Shown here: positions 43,503 through 52,770 of the stretch, piece after piece
Numbering within the stretch: position 1 is the stretch's first letter
Layout of the letters: every line of letters starts with the position of its first letter
NCBI GenBank assembly: GCA_965119665.1
Contig: OZ221974.1
Location: 1,553,611-1,617,610, forward strand
From: Dialister sp900541485
Lineage (GTDB): Bacteria; Bacillota; Negativicutes; Veillonellales; Dialisteraceae
DNA length: 64,000 nucleotides
Reading direction: 5' to 3'
Translations under genes and position numbers: made by a program
The notes under the pieces: generated by a model
What the model was told of the DNA's origin: nothing
The model's input: the letters and a program-made list of their open reading frames with translations, nothing else
Databases searched by the model: none

Positions 43503-43694
43503 TTAAACTTCTCTGTTAACTTTATGAGAACGAAGGCAACGAGTGCAGACATTCATTCTCTTAACTTCTCCGTCTACCAATACGCGAACTCTTTGAATAT
43601 TGGGTTTCCAGGTTCTCTTTGTTTTCAGATGGGAGTGGGAAACATTGAAACCCGTAGCGGTATGTTTTCCGCAAACTTCACAATAATTAGCCAT
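43503..43694 (-). CDS. rpmB: 50S ribosomal protein L28
   Basis: 63 residues: ANYCEVCGKHTATGFNVSHSH with a second CTRC pair, so the zinc-binding (C+) form. It ends KVNREV. GGAGGTG lies before the ATG on the minus strand. Divergent from recG, with which it is often adjacent in Firmicutes. Confidence 0.96.
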   Translation of the reverse strand: MANYCEVCGKHTATGFNVSHSHLKTKRTWKPNIQRVRVLVDGEVKRMNVCTRCLRSHKVNREV

Positions 43695-43832
43695 GTGCTA
43701 CACCTCCTTGCACTTCCGCAATTGCAACATTCATAATATATCATAAAATATTTTCTTAGGCAAGTATTTTTCAGGGTAATATAGTAAGATTTATAAGATG
43801 AGAAAATCGTAGCTATCGAATGGAGAACAGGA

Positions 43833-45875
43833 ATGAAATTGTCAGATTCCGTAACACAGCTAAAAGGTGTCGGGCCTAAAATGAAAGAGAGGCTGGAACG
43901 ACTCCGAATATATACCATAGAAGACCTGATTTCTTTTTATCCGAAGCGGTATGAAGACTGGACACAGATTACGAAAATAGAAAATTTAGAATATGAAATG
44001 GAAACAGCCATCTATGGAAGAGTTATAGCTGCTAAAGAGGTATATCCCCGGAGAAACATGTCTATTTTGACCGTGACATTGGCAGATGGCACAGGGGCGG
44101 CCAATCTTGTATATTTCAACCAGCCTTGGAAAAAAGAACAATTTGTACAGGGCGAATATATTTTAGCTTATGGAAAAATAGAATATAACTATCGCAAGTG
44201 GCAACTGTCAAATCCTGATACAGAGTCGGTACTTCCGGAAAATTTAGGGAAATTTCAAAAGTTGGTACCGGTGTATCCTCTGACAGAGGGAATCCGTATG
44301 GGACAAATGAGAAACATGATTTCTTCTGCATTGAACAAAATAGAGGGGATTGAAGAAAATTTACCGTATGATACAGTGATCCGGGAAAAGCTGATGAACC
44401 GACTTGAGGCTATCCGGATTATGCATTCTCCGGAAAACCCGGACAGGCAAAAAGAGGCAAGAAGACGGCTGGCTTTTGAAGAGTTATTTTATATGCAGGC
44501 AGGATTACAAATTCTGAGAAGAAATAGAGAAAAAAATACAGCGGGAATCAAATGTATGCCTTCTGGGGAATTGGTCAGATCGGTTATTGAAGAATTTCCT
44601 TTTACATTAACAAAGGGACAAAAACAGGCTTTTGCAGATATAGAAGATGATATGGAAGGGAAAGTTCCCATGCAGCGTCTGATACAGGGCGATGTGGGGA
44701 GCGGTAAAACAGCAGTAGCTGCACTGGCACTTGCGAAGATTGTAGAAAATGGATATCAGGGTGCTCTGATGGCACCTACAGAAGTACTTGCATCCCAGCA
44801 CTTTAAAACGTTTCAAAAAATATTCAGCAACCTGTCCGTTAAAGTCGGGTATTTATCGGGACAAACGAAGACCGGAGACAGAAAAGAAATTTTATCGCAA
44901 CTTCGCCATGGAGATATAAATATTCTGATAGGAACACATGCACTCCTTGAAAAGGATGTCCTTTTTTCGGATTTGGGACTTGTTATCACTGATGAACAGC
45001 ATCGGTTCGGTGTAAAACAGAGGCGTGCTTTGGAAGATAAGGGGGAAATGCCGCATGTGCTTATTATGACGGCAACTCCGATTCCGAGGACAATGGCACT
45101 GTCTGTATATGGGGATCTTGATGTATCTTCCATTAAAGGACTTCCTCCGGGAAGAAAACCGGTAAAGACTTATGCAATCGGGCATGACATGCTTCCTCGT
45201 ATTTTTCGTTTTATGGAGAAAGAAATAGCAGCAGGTCATCAAGTGTATGTGGTGTGTCCGTTGGTCGAGGAAAGTGAAAAACAGGATTTGGCAGCGGCAG
45301 TTTCCGTTTATAGAAACCTCAAAGAAAAAATATTTCCACAGTTTGGTGTAGGCTTGATACACGGACGAATGAAAAATACAGAAAAAGAACAAGTTATGAC
45401 GGATTTTTATCATAAGAGCTTGCAATTGTTGGTGGCAACCTCTGTTATTGAAGTGGGTGTAAATGTCCCTAATGCAACGATTATGTTTATATATGGTGCA
45501 GACAGGTTCGGCTTGAGTCAACTGCATCAGCTCCGCGGGCGTGTGGGACGAGGTGACTCACAGGCGTATTGTATTTTATATTCTGATACTCAAAATGAAA
45601 CAACACAATTACGATTACAGCTGATGTGTGAAATTCAAGATGGTTTTTTGTTATCGGAAAAAGATTTATTACTCAGAGGAGCGGGAGAATTTTTCGGATA
45701 CCACCAGCATGGAATGCCTGATTTGAAAGTGGCAGATATTGTGAGAGATTTACCGTTATTGGAGACAGCAAAAAAAGAAGCGAAGGCAGCGGTAGAAAAG
45801 GAGTTCGACGTAAAAGAAGAATTGCGGCATCGTTTCGGAGGGCATTTTTTTGAAAAGATTTATGCAACGCAGTAA
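43833..45875 (+). CDS. recG: ATP-dependent DNA helicase RecG
   Basis: 680 residues. Wedge/OB domain (1-160: LKGVGPKMKERLERL, GRVIAAKEVYPRRNMSILTV), then the helicase: LIQGDVGSGKTAVAAL (motif I), LVITDEQHRFGV (DEQH, motif II), MTATPIPRTMAL (III), and QLHQLRGRVGRGDSQAYCIL (VI). It remodels stalled replication forks and Holliday junctions. Complete and typical. Confidence 0.96.
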   Translation: MKLSDSVTQLKGVGPKMKERLERLRIYTIEDLISFYPKRYEDWTQITKIENLEYEMETAIYGRVIAAKEVYPRRNMSILTVTLADGTGAANLVYFNQPWKKEQFVQGEYILAYGKIEYNYRKWQLSNPDTESVLPENLGKFQKLVPVYPLTEGIRMGQMRNMISSALNKIEGIEENLPYDTVIREKLMNRLEAIRIMHSPENPDRQKEARRRLAFEELFYMQAGLQILRRNREKNTAGIKCMPSGELVRSVIEEFPFTLTKGQKQAFADIEDDMEGKVPMQRLIQGDVGSGKTAVAALALAKIVENGYQGALMAPTEVLASQHFKTFQKIFSNLSVKVGYLSGQTKTGDRKEILSQLRHGDINILIGTHALLEKDVLFSDLGLVITDEQHRFGVKQRRALEDKGEMPHVLIMTATPIPRTMALSVYGDLDVSSIKGLPPGRKPVKTYAIGHDMLPRIFRFMEKEIAAGHQVYVVCPLVEESEKQDLAAAVSVYRNLKEKIFPQFGVGLIHGRMKNTEKEQVMTDFYHKSLQLLVATSVIEVGVNVPNATIMFIYGADRFGLSQLHQLRGRVGRGDSQAYCILYSDTQNETTQLRLQLMCEIQDGFLLSEKDLLLRGAGEFFGYHQHGMPDLKVADIVRDLPLLETAKKEAKAAVEKEFDVKEELRHRFGGHFFEKIYATQ

Positions 45876-45883
45876 TTATTTTT

Positions 45884-45910
45884 CCGGCGGATTTCATTTT
45901 GCCGGTTTAT
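45884..45910 (+). terminator. Weak terminator after recG
   Basis: CCGGC / GCCGG around a 12-base loop, followed by a short T run. Confidence 0.55.
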
Positions 45911-46060
45911 ACCATAACATAGATGATAATATCTATATATGGTATAATATTTGAGTTAATACAATATATTCACGATTTATTCTGAGCAAAAAAATTGACA
46001 TAAGCAACAGATATAAAATTTATTTATCGGTTGCATATGATTATCGGGGTATAACTTCTA

Positions 46061-46816
46061 ATGAATAATAAATGTATTTCGCATTTGATTTTAGGCGTTC
46101 GTATATATGCAGTGACGATGAAAGAAGCATTGGCCTGTGCGGAAGAAATGATCCGGTCAGACAAACCTCATGTGGTCGCAACGGCTAATGCAGAAATGGT
46201 TATGCTTGCCCGGGAAGATAAAGAGCTTTTTAATATTCTTAACCGGTGTAGTCTTGTGGTACCTGACGGAGCAGGGATTTTATGGGCCGGTGACGTATTG
46301 GGATATCCGTTTCCGGAGCGGGTAACAGGTGCCGATTATGCAGAAGAACTTTTACTGCTTGCAACCCGGGAAAGTTGGCCTGTATATTTCTTAGGAGGGG
46401 CCCCCGGTGTTGCGGAAAAAGCAATCCGTCGGTTCTCTGAAAGAAATGGTAAATTTCCTCTGGCCGGCGTTCATGACGGCTATTTTGATGAACGGGAAGA
46501 AAAGAAGATTATAGATGAAATAAAGAGAAATCATACTAAAATTTTACTTTGCGGAATGGGTGTACCTAAGCAGGAAAAATGGCTCTGGCGTCATAAAGAT
46601 GAACTGGGACCGCTCATGGGCATGGGAGTCGGCGGAGTCTTCGATGTTATGGCAGGAAACCTTAAAAGGGCGCCGTTGTGGATGCAGAAAAACCGCTTGG
46701 AATGGGCATACCGTTTATATCTGCAGCCGTCCAGAGTTACCAGAATGGCTGCTTTGCCTAAATTTATGCTTGCTGTTAAGAAATGGAAAAAGGAAAGTAA
46801 AAATCACTTATGCTGA
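46061..46816 (+). CDS. WecG/TagA/CpsF family glycosyltransferase
   Basis: 251 residues. Family blocks: VVATANAEMVMLAREDKE, VVPDGAGILWAGDVLG, ERVTGADYAEELL, YFLGGAPGVAEKAI and LLCGMGVPKQEKWLW. It transfers an N-acetyl-mannosaminyl-type sugar onto undecaprenyl-linked GlcNAc during envelope polysaccharide synthesis. TTGACA at 45995-46000 may be a -35; no good ribosome site is seen. It overlaps psd by seven bases. Confidence 0.92.
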   Translation: MNNKCISHLILGVRIYAVTMKEALACAEEMIRSDKPHVVATANAEMVMLAREDKELFNILNRCSLVVPDGAGILWAGDVLGYPFPERVTGADYAEELLLLATRESWPVYFLGGAPGVAEKAIRRFSERNGKFPLAGVHDGYFDEREEKKIIDEIKRNHTKILLCGMGVPKQEKWLWRHKDELGPLMGMGVGGVFDVMAGNLKRAPLWMQKNRLEWAYRLYLQPSRVTRMAALPKFMLAVKKWKKESKNHLC

Positions 46817-47457
46817 AAAAACCAATTATATTAACTGAAGGATATCCTTTTATTATCGGGTCCATACTTTTGGCAGTACTACTTTCATATTTTGATATGC
46901 TAAAGCTGGCAGTTATTCCTTTTGTGCTGGCTTGTTACTTTACTTATTTTTTCCGTTGTCCGCGGAGAAATCATAAAATCCCTGAAGGTGAAGATACAAT
47001 TGTTTCTCCTGCAGACGGAACAGTTGTCGATGTATCTGAAAATGTGGAAGAAGACATGTACCTGGGGGCTGCATGCCATAAAATTACAATATTCCTATCC
47101 ATATTCGATGTGCATTGTAACCGGTCGCCTATGGAAGGAATGATTAAATATCAATCATATACACAGGGGCAATTTTTACCTGCTTATGAGAAGGAAGTGG
47201 GATTTGTAAATGAACGTGGCGCCATAGGGATTGAAGGAAAGCATAGGAACATTTTAGTTATTTTGATAGCAGGAATTTTAGCACGCCGTGTGGTTTCCTG
47301 GAAAAATCTGGGGGATTCTTTAAAAAAAGGAGAGCTTTACGGCATGATTAAATTCGGATCTTGCACAGAACTGTATATACCGGGAGATGTGGATATTTGC
47401 GTCAAGAAAGGCGACACTGTTCGTGGCGGATTGACTGTAGTAGGGAGGCTTAAATGA
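46810..47457 (+). CDS. psd: Phosphatidylserine decarboxylase (Psd)
   Basis: 215 residues of the short Psd-B/archaeal-like type. Two N-terminal membrane segments (about 10-45), then FRCPRRNHKIPEGEDTIVSPADGTVV and the self-cleavage site FGSCTELYIP, whose Ser becomes the pyruvoyl group. It makes phosphatidylethanolamine. Directly followed by pssA with a four-base overlap. Confidence 0.95.
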   Translation: MLKKPIILTEGYPFIIGSILLAVLLSYFDMLKLAVIPFVLACYFTYFFRCPRRNHKIPEGEDTIVSPADGTVVDVSENVEEDMYLGAACHKITIFLSIFDVHCNRSPMEGMIKYQSYTQGQFLPAYEKEVGFVNERGAIGIEGKHRNILVILIAGILARRVVSWKNLGDSLKKGELYGMIKFGSCTELYIPGDVDICVKKGDTVRGGLTVVGRLK

Positions 47458-48173
47458 AAATGAATAAATCATGGATTGCTAATGGTGTAACAGCAACAAA
47501 TGCTCTTTTCGGCGGGCTATCTATTATGATGTCAATTTCCGGTGAATATCATGTGGCAGCTGTATGTATATTGATTGCCATGATAGCAGATGCACTGGAT
47601 GGTCGTGTTGCCAGAGCGTTACATACAGCCGGACCGATGGGCGTGGAGTTGGATTCTCTTTCAGATGATATTTCTTTTGGTATTGCTGCCGGTGCATTGA
47701 TGTATGCCTACCAGTTAAAAGAATTGGGGGCGTTGGGATTTATACCTTGTGCACTCCTGGGGGCTTTTTGTGCCTTCAGATTGGCGCGGTTTAACATAAA
47801 AGCCAATGCGGTTCACGGTTATTTTGAAGGACTTCCCTGTCCGACAGTGGGTGTTATCATTGCCTGCTATGTTTTATCCGGGGTTAAAATATGGAACTGG
47901 GTGGCTATGGTATTTGTACTCCTTCTTGCATTTCTGATGGTAAGTGAGGTTCATTATCCGGATAATAAGGGAGCCAGTGCTGATCAACTGCACTTAAATG
48001 CATTTTTGATTTGTCTCGGATTCTTTATTGTTTGCACAATTATATACTGGCCTATCTGGGCAGCGGCACTCTGCGCTTCTTACATTATGTTTGGTATGAT
48101 GAATACATATCTCAATCGTAACAAATCGTCACGTAGAAGACGCAGAAGAAATTTAACAGAGGATGATATCTGA
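47454..48173 (+). CDS. pssA: CDP-diacylglycerol-serine phosphatidyltransferase
   Basis: 239 residues with several membrane helices and the complete CDP-alcohol phosphotransferase motif DGRVARALHTAGPMGVELD followed by SLSD, matching D-G-x2-A-R-x8-G-x3-D-x3-D. It supplies phosphatidylserine to the neighbouring decarboxylase. A basic C-terminal tail (SSRRRRRRN) is visible. Confidence 0.95.
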   Translation: MKMNKSWIANGVTATNALFGGLSIMMSISGEYHVAAVCILIAMIADALDGRVARALHTAGPMGVELDSLSDDISFGIAAGALMYAYQLKELGALGFIPCALLGAFCAFRLARFNIKANAVHGYFEGLPCPTVGVIIACYVLSGVKIWNWVAMVFVLLLAFLMVSEVHYPDNKGASADQLHLNAFLICLGFFIVCTIIYWPIWAAALCASYIMFGMMNTYLNRNKSSRRRRRRNLTEDDI

Positions 48174-48174
48174 T

Positions 48175-49431
48175 ATGAGCTATCCTTTGGATCTTCTTAT
48201 GATTCCCATTCAACTGATAGTAGCTTGGTTCACAATCTACTATACAGTCATTGCACTATTTGGAATGTGGCATAAAAAAGAGAAAAAAATAGCCGAACCT
48301 AAAAGCAAATTTGCGCTTATGGTTCCGGCTCATAATGAAGAAATGGTCTTGGGTGATCTTCTGGATAACCTGAATCTTTTGAAGTATCCGAAAGAACTAT
48401 ACGATGTTTATGTGATTGCTGATAATTGTACAGATAAAACAGCAGATGTTGCAAAAAAACATGGTGCGTATGTCTTGGAGAGGTTTAATAAAGAACATGC
48501 AGGAAAGGGATATGCCATGGATTGGGCATTTCCCAAAATCTTTGAGACAGGTAAAAAATATGACGCTTTTTGTGTGTTTGATGCAGATAATCTGGTGCAT
48601 CTCGACTTTTTATCGGTGATGAATACACGACTTCTGAAAGGGCAAAAAGTGCTCCAAGGATATCTTTCCGCAAAGAATCCTGTCGATACATGGGTATCAG
48701 GTACATTTGCTATTGCTTTTTGGACGGTCAATCATCTTTGGCATTTGGGGAAATATAATATAGGGTTATCTTCCTGCCTTGGCGGAACGGGTATGTGTAT
48801 TTCCGCAGATATTGTAAAAGAATTTGGCTGGGGTTGTGATTGTCTGACAGAAGATATGGAATTTTCAATGAAATGTCTTTCCCGCGGAATTCGCACCTGT
48901 TGGGTTCACGATGCCATCATTTATGATGAGAAGCCGTTATCTTTTATGGCCTCATGGAGACAGAGAAAACGTTGGGCACAGGGACAGTTTGATTGTTCCG
49001 AACGGTATATTCCTATTTTATTAAAGGAAGGCATTAAACGCCGGAGCATAATAATTTTGGACGGAATTATGCAATTGCTCCAAAATTATTTCCTCCTTTT
49101 ATCGACTTTTTATTTGGTAATGACTTATATCAATATCTACTATCCCTGTTTTACGGTCATTCTTTATAATGATGTACTTTTGCCAAAGCAATTTTGGAGT
49201 GTTCTGGGAACGATTCAGTATATTTTACCATTGGTGGTTCTCCTGCAAATTGAAGTACCTATAAAAATATATTTATATTGGCTTATATATCCGATATTTA
49301 TGTATTCGTGGATTCCCGTTACTTTTCTCGGTTGGTTGCACCGCCACGATAAAGAATGGGTGCATACTGTACATACAAGAAGCATGCAATTTGAAGATGC
49401 ATCGCTGACACGTAAAAAGGAAATTGAATAA
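48175..49431 (+). CDS. Family 2 glycosyltransferase, membrane-bound
   Basis: 418 residues from ATG 48175 (an ATG at 48163 also lies in frame but abuts the AGAGGA site). One N-terminal helix, the GT2 domain with ALMVPAHNEEMVLGDLL, AFCVFDADNLVHLDFL and the acceptor motif FDCSERYIP preceded by QRKRWAQGQ (QxxRW), then three to four C-terminal helices. A processive or lipid-linked sugar transferase, acceptor unknown. It is one base from surE. Confidence 0.88.
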   Translation: MSYPLDLLMIPIQLIVAWFTIYYTVIALFGMWHKKEKKIAEPKSKFALMVPAHNEEMVLGDLLDNLNLLKYPKELYDVYVIADNCTDKTADVAKKHGAYVLERFNKEHAGKGYAMDWAFPKIFETGKKYDAFCVFDADNLVHLDFLSVMNTRLLKGQKVLQGYLSAKNPVDTWVSGTFAIAFWTVNHLWHLGKYNIGLSSCLGGTGMCISADIVKEFGWGCDCLTEDMEFSMKCLSRGIRTCWVHDAIIYDEKPLSFMASWRQRKRWAQGQFDCSERYIPILLKEGIKRRSIIILDGIMQLLQNYFLLLSTFYLVMTYINIYYPCFTVILYNDVLLPKQFWSVLGTIQYILPLVVLLQIEVPIKIYLYWLIYPIFMYSWIPVTFLGWLHRHDKEWVHTVHTRSMQFEDASLTRKKEIE

Positions 49432-50204
49432 TGCATATATTTTTAACAAACGATGACGGATTTTCATCAAAGGGAATTCGCTATCTCGCGCTCAGTTTAT
49501 CTGAAATAGCGAAAATAACAGTAATTGCTCCGGAAACGGAAATGAGCTCCTGCTCCGGTTCTTTATCATTACGTAAACCGTTATATCTGAAACGGCAAAA
49601 AAGTTATGGAAAAAATATAGAGGTATATTCTTTATCGGGGACTACAGGAGATTGCTGCAAGTTGGCACTGGAATACTGGTTGCAAAACGATAAGCCCGAC
49701 TTAATTCTCTCCGGTATGAATTGCGGATTTAATACCGGGAGTGATTGTCTTTACAGCGGGACAGTAGCAGGGGCGATGGAAGGAGTTTTTTTGGAAATTC
49801 CCGCTATGGCTGTATCGACAGATAAATCAGAAAATGTAGATTATCTGCTTAAAGCTGCTGACTTTTCAAAAGAAGCAGTGGAAAAATATTTTATAAAAAA
49901 TAAATATCAAGGGGTCTTAAATCTGAATATCCCCGTTATCCGATTGGAAAAAATGAATTGGAATAATGTGAAAGTAACGCCGTTGGGGTTACAGCAATAT
50001 ACTAATGTTATAAAACAAGATAAAAAAGACGAAGAAGTTATGGAATTTTATATGAGCGGTAAACCGGTAATGTCAGAAAATGAAAATACTGATGTTTGCT
50101 GGGCAAGAAACGGATTTATTACCATAACGCCCCTTCAATGGAATCAGACGGATTATAAACAAATAAAAGATATTGAAAAAATAACTGAAACATTCATTGA
50201 CTGA
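49431..50204 (+). CDS. surE: 5'/3'-nucleotidase SurE
   Basis: 257 residues; metal motifs LTNDDGFSSKGI (Asp pair) and ILSGMNCGFNTGSDCLYSGTVAGAMEG (Asn) define SurE. It hydrolyses nucleoside monophosphates under stress conditions. Overlaps the glycosyltransferase stop (TAATG). Last core gene before the prophage. Confidence 0.94.
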   Translation: MHIFLTNDDGFSSKGIRYLALSLSEIAKITVIAPETEMSSCSGSLSLRKPLYLKRQKSYGKNIEVYSLSGTTGDCCKLALEYWLQNDKPDLILSGMNCGFNTGSDCLYSGTVAGAMEGVFLEIPAMAVSTDKSENVDYLLKAADFSKEAVEKYFIKNKYQGVLNLNIPVIRLEKMNWNNVKVTPLGLQQYTNVIKQDKKDEEVMEFYMSGKPVMSENENTDVCWARNGFITITPLQWNQTDYKQIKDIEKITETFID

Positions 50205-50243
50205 AATACTCTTTATATGATAATATTATTCCCGTCAGCATAT

Positions 50244-50329
50244 GCCGGAGTGGCGGAATGGCAGACGCAGCAGACTCAAAATCTGCCGATAGCAATATCG
50301 TGTGGGTTCAAGTCCCACCTCCGGCACCA
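50244..50329 (+). tRNA. tRNA-Leu(CAA), prophage insertion target
   Basis: 86 bases, acceptor GCCGGAG/CTCCGGC, long variable arm, anticodon loop CTCAAAA, CCA encoded. The integrase lies just downstream, so its 3' end is the likely attachment core. Confidence 0.95.
50300..50329 (+). other. Likely prophage attachment site (att) in the tRNA-Leu 3' end
   Basis: The 3' half of the intact tRNA lies about 165 bases from the stop of the integrase gene. Tyrosine integrases commonly recombine in the T arm and acceptor of a tRNA. The second att copy lies outside the window, so exact ends are not defined. Confidence 0.6.
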
Positions 50330-50332
50330 TAT

Positions 50333-50376
50333 AAAAACCCCGATAGTATCGAGTAAAATCTACTGTCGGGGTTTTT
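50333..50376 (+). terminator. Terminator after tRNA-Leu
   Basis: AAAAACCCCGATAGTA / TACTGTCGGGGTTTTT stem with one T-G pair. Confidence 0.92.
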
Positions 50377-50411
50377 AGTTTTGCCTAAAATTTTTATCAA
50401 TTTTGCTTTTG

Positions 50412-50433
50412 GTGCAACACTTGTGCAACACTT
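50412..50433. repeat. Tandem 11-bp repeat beside the att site
   Basis: GTGCAACACTT occurs twice back to back, followed by a half copy (TGCAC). Candidate integrase or excisionase arm-type sites. Confidence 0.65.
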
Positions 50434-50440
50434 TGCACAA

Positions 50441-50468
50441 AAAATGCACTCATGAGAGGGTGCATTTT
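50441..50468 (-). terminator. Terminator of the integrase gene
   Basis: AAAATGCAC / GTGCATTTT stem; on the minus strand it is followed by TTTTTTG. Confidence 0.8.
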
Positions 50469-50493
50469 GTCTTTTTTTATTTTGCGGTCAATT

Positions 50494-51570
50494 TTATTTC
50501 ACTATTTTTGCTGCCAATTGTGCAGCGTCATAATCCATGCCGGGGGTTACATGGGAGTATATATCCATAGTGGTAGAAAAGTTAGAGTGTCCCAGTCTGT
50601 ATTGGACGATTTTGAAGTTTATTCCTTGCTCAATGAGGAATGTAGCGTGAGTATGCCGGAATGAATGAAAAGTGAATTCCGGGATTCCGGCGGCACGGAA
50701 TACTTTTTTCGCTTCACGGCTTATATTATCCGGTGCAAGAGGAGTGAGGACTTGGGAGGGGAAAACTAAATTACATTTACTTGTATTTCCCAAAGACATC
50801 TTTAGTTCGAGAAAATAAACGCGTTGTTCTTTTAGCAGTGCGACTAAGTCATCGGATAGGGAGATTGTCCGACGGCTTGATTTTGTTTTGGTAGTTTCAA
50901 ATATTTCAGCTGCTTTTCCGTCAACGGCCAATACCGTTTGATTAACGGAGGCGGTTTTCTTTTTGAAGTCTATATCAGACCACCGGAGACCTAATATTTC
51001 AGATCGGCGCATACCTGTTTGTAGGGCAAATGAAAATAGTCTTTTCAGCATAGGATTATTTACATGCTCAAAAAACAGTTTTATTTGCTCTTCTGTGAGG
51101 GCTTTCGCCTCAGGCCTATGTTGTTTCACTCTACGCACGGCAACCATCGGATTTGAGGGAATAATACCATCATAGACTGCTTGTTTGAGTGATTCACTGA
51201 TGACTGTATGAAAATAATTGATAGTTCGCGGGGATAATCCTTTGTCAATCATCCGCTGTTGATATAACCGAAATTGTGTAGGTTTTAATTCAGCTAACAG
51301 AATATTTCCAAAGGGGGATTTGAACAGGTTCCTGCTTAATACACTTCTATAAGACCGGTAGGTATTTACCGTAATTGTATGTTGAATACTTTCAAGCCAT
51401 GCATCTACCCATTCGGCAAGAGTAATCTTTTCGTCAATCAGTGGAAATTCATTCATCGTTGTCAAATACGTGTCACGTTTATAGACGGCTTCTGATTTTG
51501 TCTTTCCTCTGAAATATTTTCTTTCACCATTTATGGTGGCAGTTACGGTGTATAGTGTTTTTCTTGGCAT
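50494..51570 (-). CDS. int: Tyrosine-type prophage integrase
   Basis: 358 residues: an N-terminal arm-binding-type domain (VTATINGERKYFRGKTKSEA), a SAM-like core-binding domain (about 48-145, ITLAEWVDAWLESIQ) and the catalytic domain with Arg in TGMRRSEILGLRW, HxxR in FHSFRHTHATFL, and the end LGHSNFSTTMDIYSH with the nucleophile Tyr. AAAGGAG precedes the ATG on the minus strand. Inserts the phage into tRNA-Leu. Confidence 0.95.
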   Translation of the reverse strand: MPRKTLYTVTATINGERKYFRGKTKSEAVYKRDTYLTTMNEFPLIDEKITLAEWVDAWLESIQHTITVNTYRSYRSVLSRNLFKSPFGNILLAELKPTQFRLYQQRMIDKGLSPRTINYFHTVISESLKQAVYDGIIPSNPMVAVRRVKQHRPEAKALTEEQIKLFFEHVNNPMLKRLFSFALQTGMRRSEILGLRWSDIDFKKKTASVNQTVLAVDGKAAEIFETTKTKSSRRTISLSDDLVALLKEQRVYFLELKMSLGNTSKCNLVFPSQVLTPLAPDNISREAKKVFRAAGIPEFTFHSFRHTHATFLIEQGINFKIVQYRLGHSNFSTTMDIYSHVTPGMDYDAAQLAAKIVK

Positions 51571-51578
51571 AATAAAAC

Positions 51579-51690
51579 AGCTCCTTTCAAAATAAGAGCT
51601 GATTTGATATGATATATGAGTAATCAGCCCTCGCTTGGGGTATTACATTTTCCCGTCAGTATGCGTCACCATACCGGCGGGAGTTTTTAT
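51579..51690 (+). other. Structured spacer between integrase and AbiF genes
   Basis: Overlapping inverted repeats fill this gap: CAGCTC/GAGCTG, AGCTGATT/AATCAGC and a plus-strand terminator-like hairpin CCCGTC..GTATG / CATAC..GGCGGG followed by AGTTTTTATTT (51651-51687). TTTCAA (51585-51590) and TATGAT (51608-51613), spacer 17, could drive a plus-strand RNA of about 65 bases. Direction unresolved. Confidence 0.45.
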
Positions 51691-52673
51691 TTAAATATTT
51701 CATATAAACGACGTAGAAATTTCTCATGCAGACCGGTAACTTCTCTGACAAACGTGGCCGCTTCATTTGGAATATTATCTCCTAATTCCCTCATGGAATC
51801 TTCTATCTTTTCATAGTTAATGAAAAATACTTTGTTTTGTTTAAATAACAGAGAAACACATAGTAGAGCTGCCAAAGCATCGTCTTGACCATATTTATAC
51901 AAATTTGTTTTTTCATCAACCGGAATAAATAAATTTTCATGAATTGAAAGTTTTGGTATTCTTGCCGTTCGAGAAGCCTTTTGGTCAATCTTATGAATAT
52001 AAAGGCGATTATTATGCGCGCATTTATTGCGGATGTTCGTAAGGTAATAAAGAATAGAAGATAAAATCGTTGGTGTCAATTTAGGATTGATTGATTTGGC
52101 AATTGTCTTTTTTAAATCATCTTGTAAATTATCATAAAAGTTGCTCATAGTGCCAAAGTCCATAATAGTATTTAATCCCCATAGGGGGACTTGATTATAT
52201 ACATTCATAAAATGGCATATAGCCGGATGCTTTTTTATTTCGTTAAATTTATTAATGTCTCGTTGAAGTTTGTTGATTAATTTAATGACAAATCTTTTCT
52301 TTGACGGGTCTTTTGTGAATGAGTCAGGAGAAAGATATTTCCAATGAGAAGATCCATAGCGCAGAGAGAAATGAAGCGATATTAAAGATTTCATTTGAGT
52401 CTCGACTGTAACAATCGAATAAAGCAAGTTATTCCTTAAAAGAGAATCAAAATGATACAGTTGAAGAAAATGTTGTAGCGTCGTACCATCTTTATAATAA
52501 TCTTCACCCAACTCTAAACTTTTAGCTTTGTCAATAAACGGTTCTTTATATCCATTTATAAGATTATAGTATCCATATTGCAACAGTATTAAATCGGAAC
52601 CGGATTGAAGTGAAATGTTTCTTTTGCTGAGAATTTCTAATTGCTCTGAAATACTTGTCGGTTTAAGCTCCAT
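51687..52673 (-). CDS. Abi_2/AbiF-family HEPN abortive-infection protein
   Basis: 328 residues from ATG 52673 (GGAG eight bases upstream; more upstream in-frame codons run through the terminator of the preceding RNA). Family marks are LLQYGYYNLINGYKEPF (about 30-46), FDSLLRNNLLYSIVTVETQMKS, VPLWGLNTIMDFGTMSNFY (162-180) and the HEPN RNase motif RNKCAH (Arg215, His220) in a helical C-terminal half. Abi_2 proteins (AbiD/AbiF) block phage growth. A promoter-RNA-terminator unit lies directly upstream on the same strand, matching the known association of AbiF genes with a structured RNA. Transcribed leftward with the lysogeny genes, so likely expressed in the lysogen to exclude other phages. Confidence 0.88.
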   Translation of the reverse strand: MELKPTSISEQLEILSKRNISLQSGSDLILLQYGYYNLINGYKEPFIDKAKSLELGEDYYKDGTTLQHFLQLYHFDSLLRNNLLYSIVTVETQMKSLISLHFSLRYGSSHWKYLSPDSFTKDPSKKRFVIKLINKLQRDINKFNEIKKHPAICHFMNVYNQVPLWGLNTIMDFGTMSNFYDNLQDDLKKTIAKSINPKLTPTILSSILYYLTNIRNKCAHNNRLYIHKIDQKASRTARIPKLSIHENLFIPVDEKTNLYKYGQDDALAALLCVSLLFKQNKVFFINYEKIEDSMRELGDNIPNEAATFVREVTGLHEKFLRRLYEIFK

Positions 52674-52689
52674 AAATATTCTCCAATGA

Positions 52690-52764
52690 AAGAAAATAGC
52701 CCTGACACAATGTGTATCAGGGCTATTCTCGGTCCGCTTTGTGCAATACGCCACGGTTCAATCT
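52690..52764 (-). ncRNA. Putative AbiF-associated small RNA
   Basis: On the minus strand a near-consensus promoter (52771-52799) is followed by about 75 transcribed bases ending in a strong intrinsic terminator: AATAGCCCTGATAC / GTGTCAGGGCTATT (52695-52727), then TTCTTT. The stop of transcription lies only about 20 bases before the AbiF start codon, so a discrete RNA is made with read-through needed for the gene. The 5' part (about 52730-52764) has short GC-rich complementary patches (CCG/CGG, GTG/CAC). The end points are estimates. Confidence 0.65.
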
Positions 52765-52770
52765 ATAGTC

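Noticed and set aside
50412..50433. Tandem repeats as a CRISPR array or type III antitoxin repeat
   Set aside because: Only two short copies with no spacers; repeats are DNA-binding-site-like and far from the AbiF gene.
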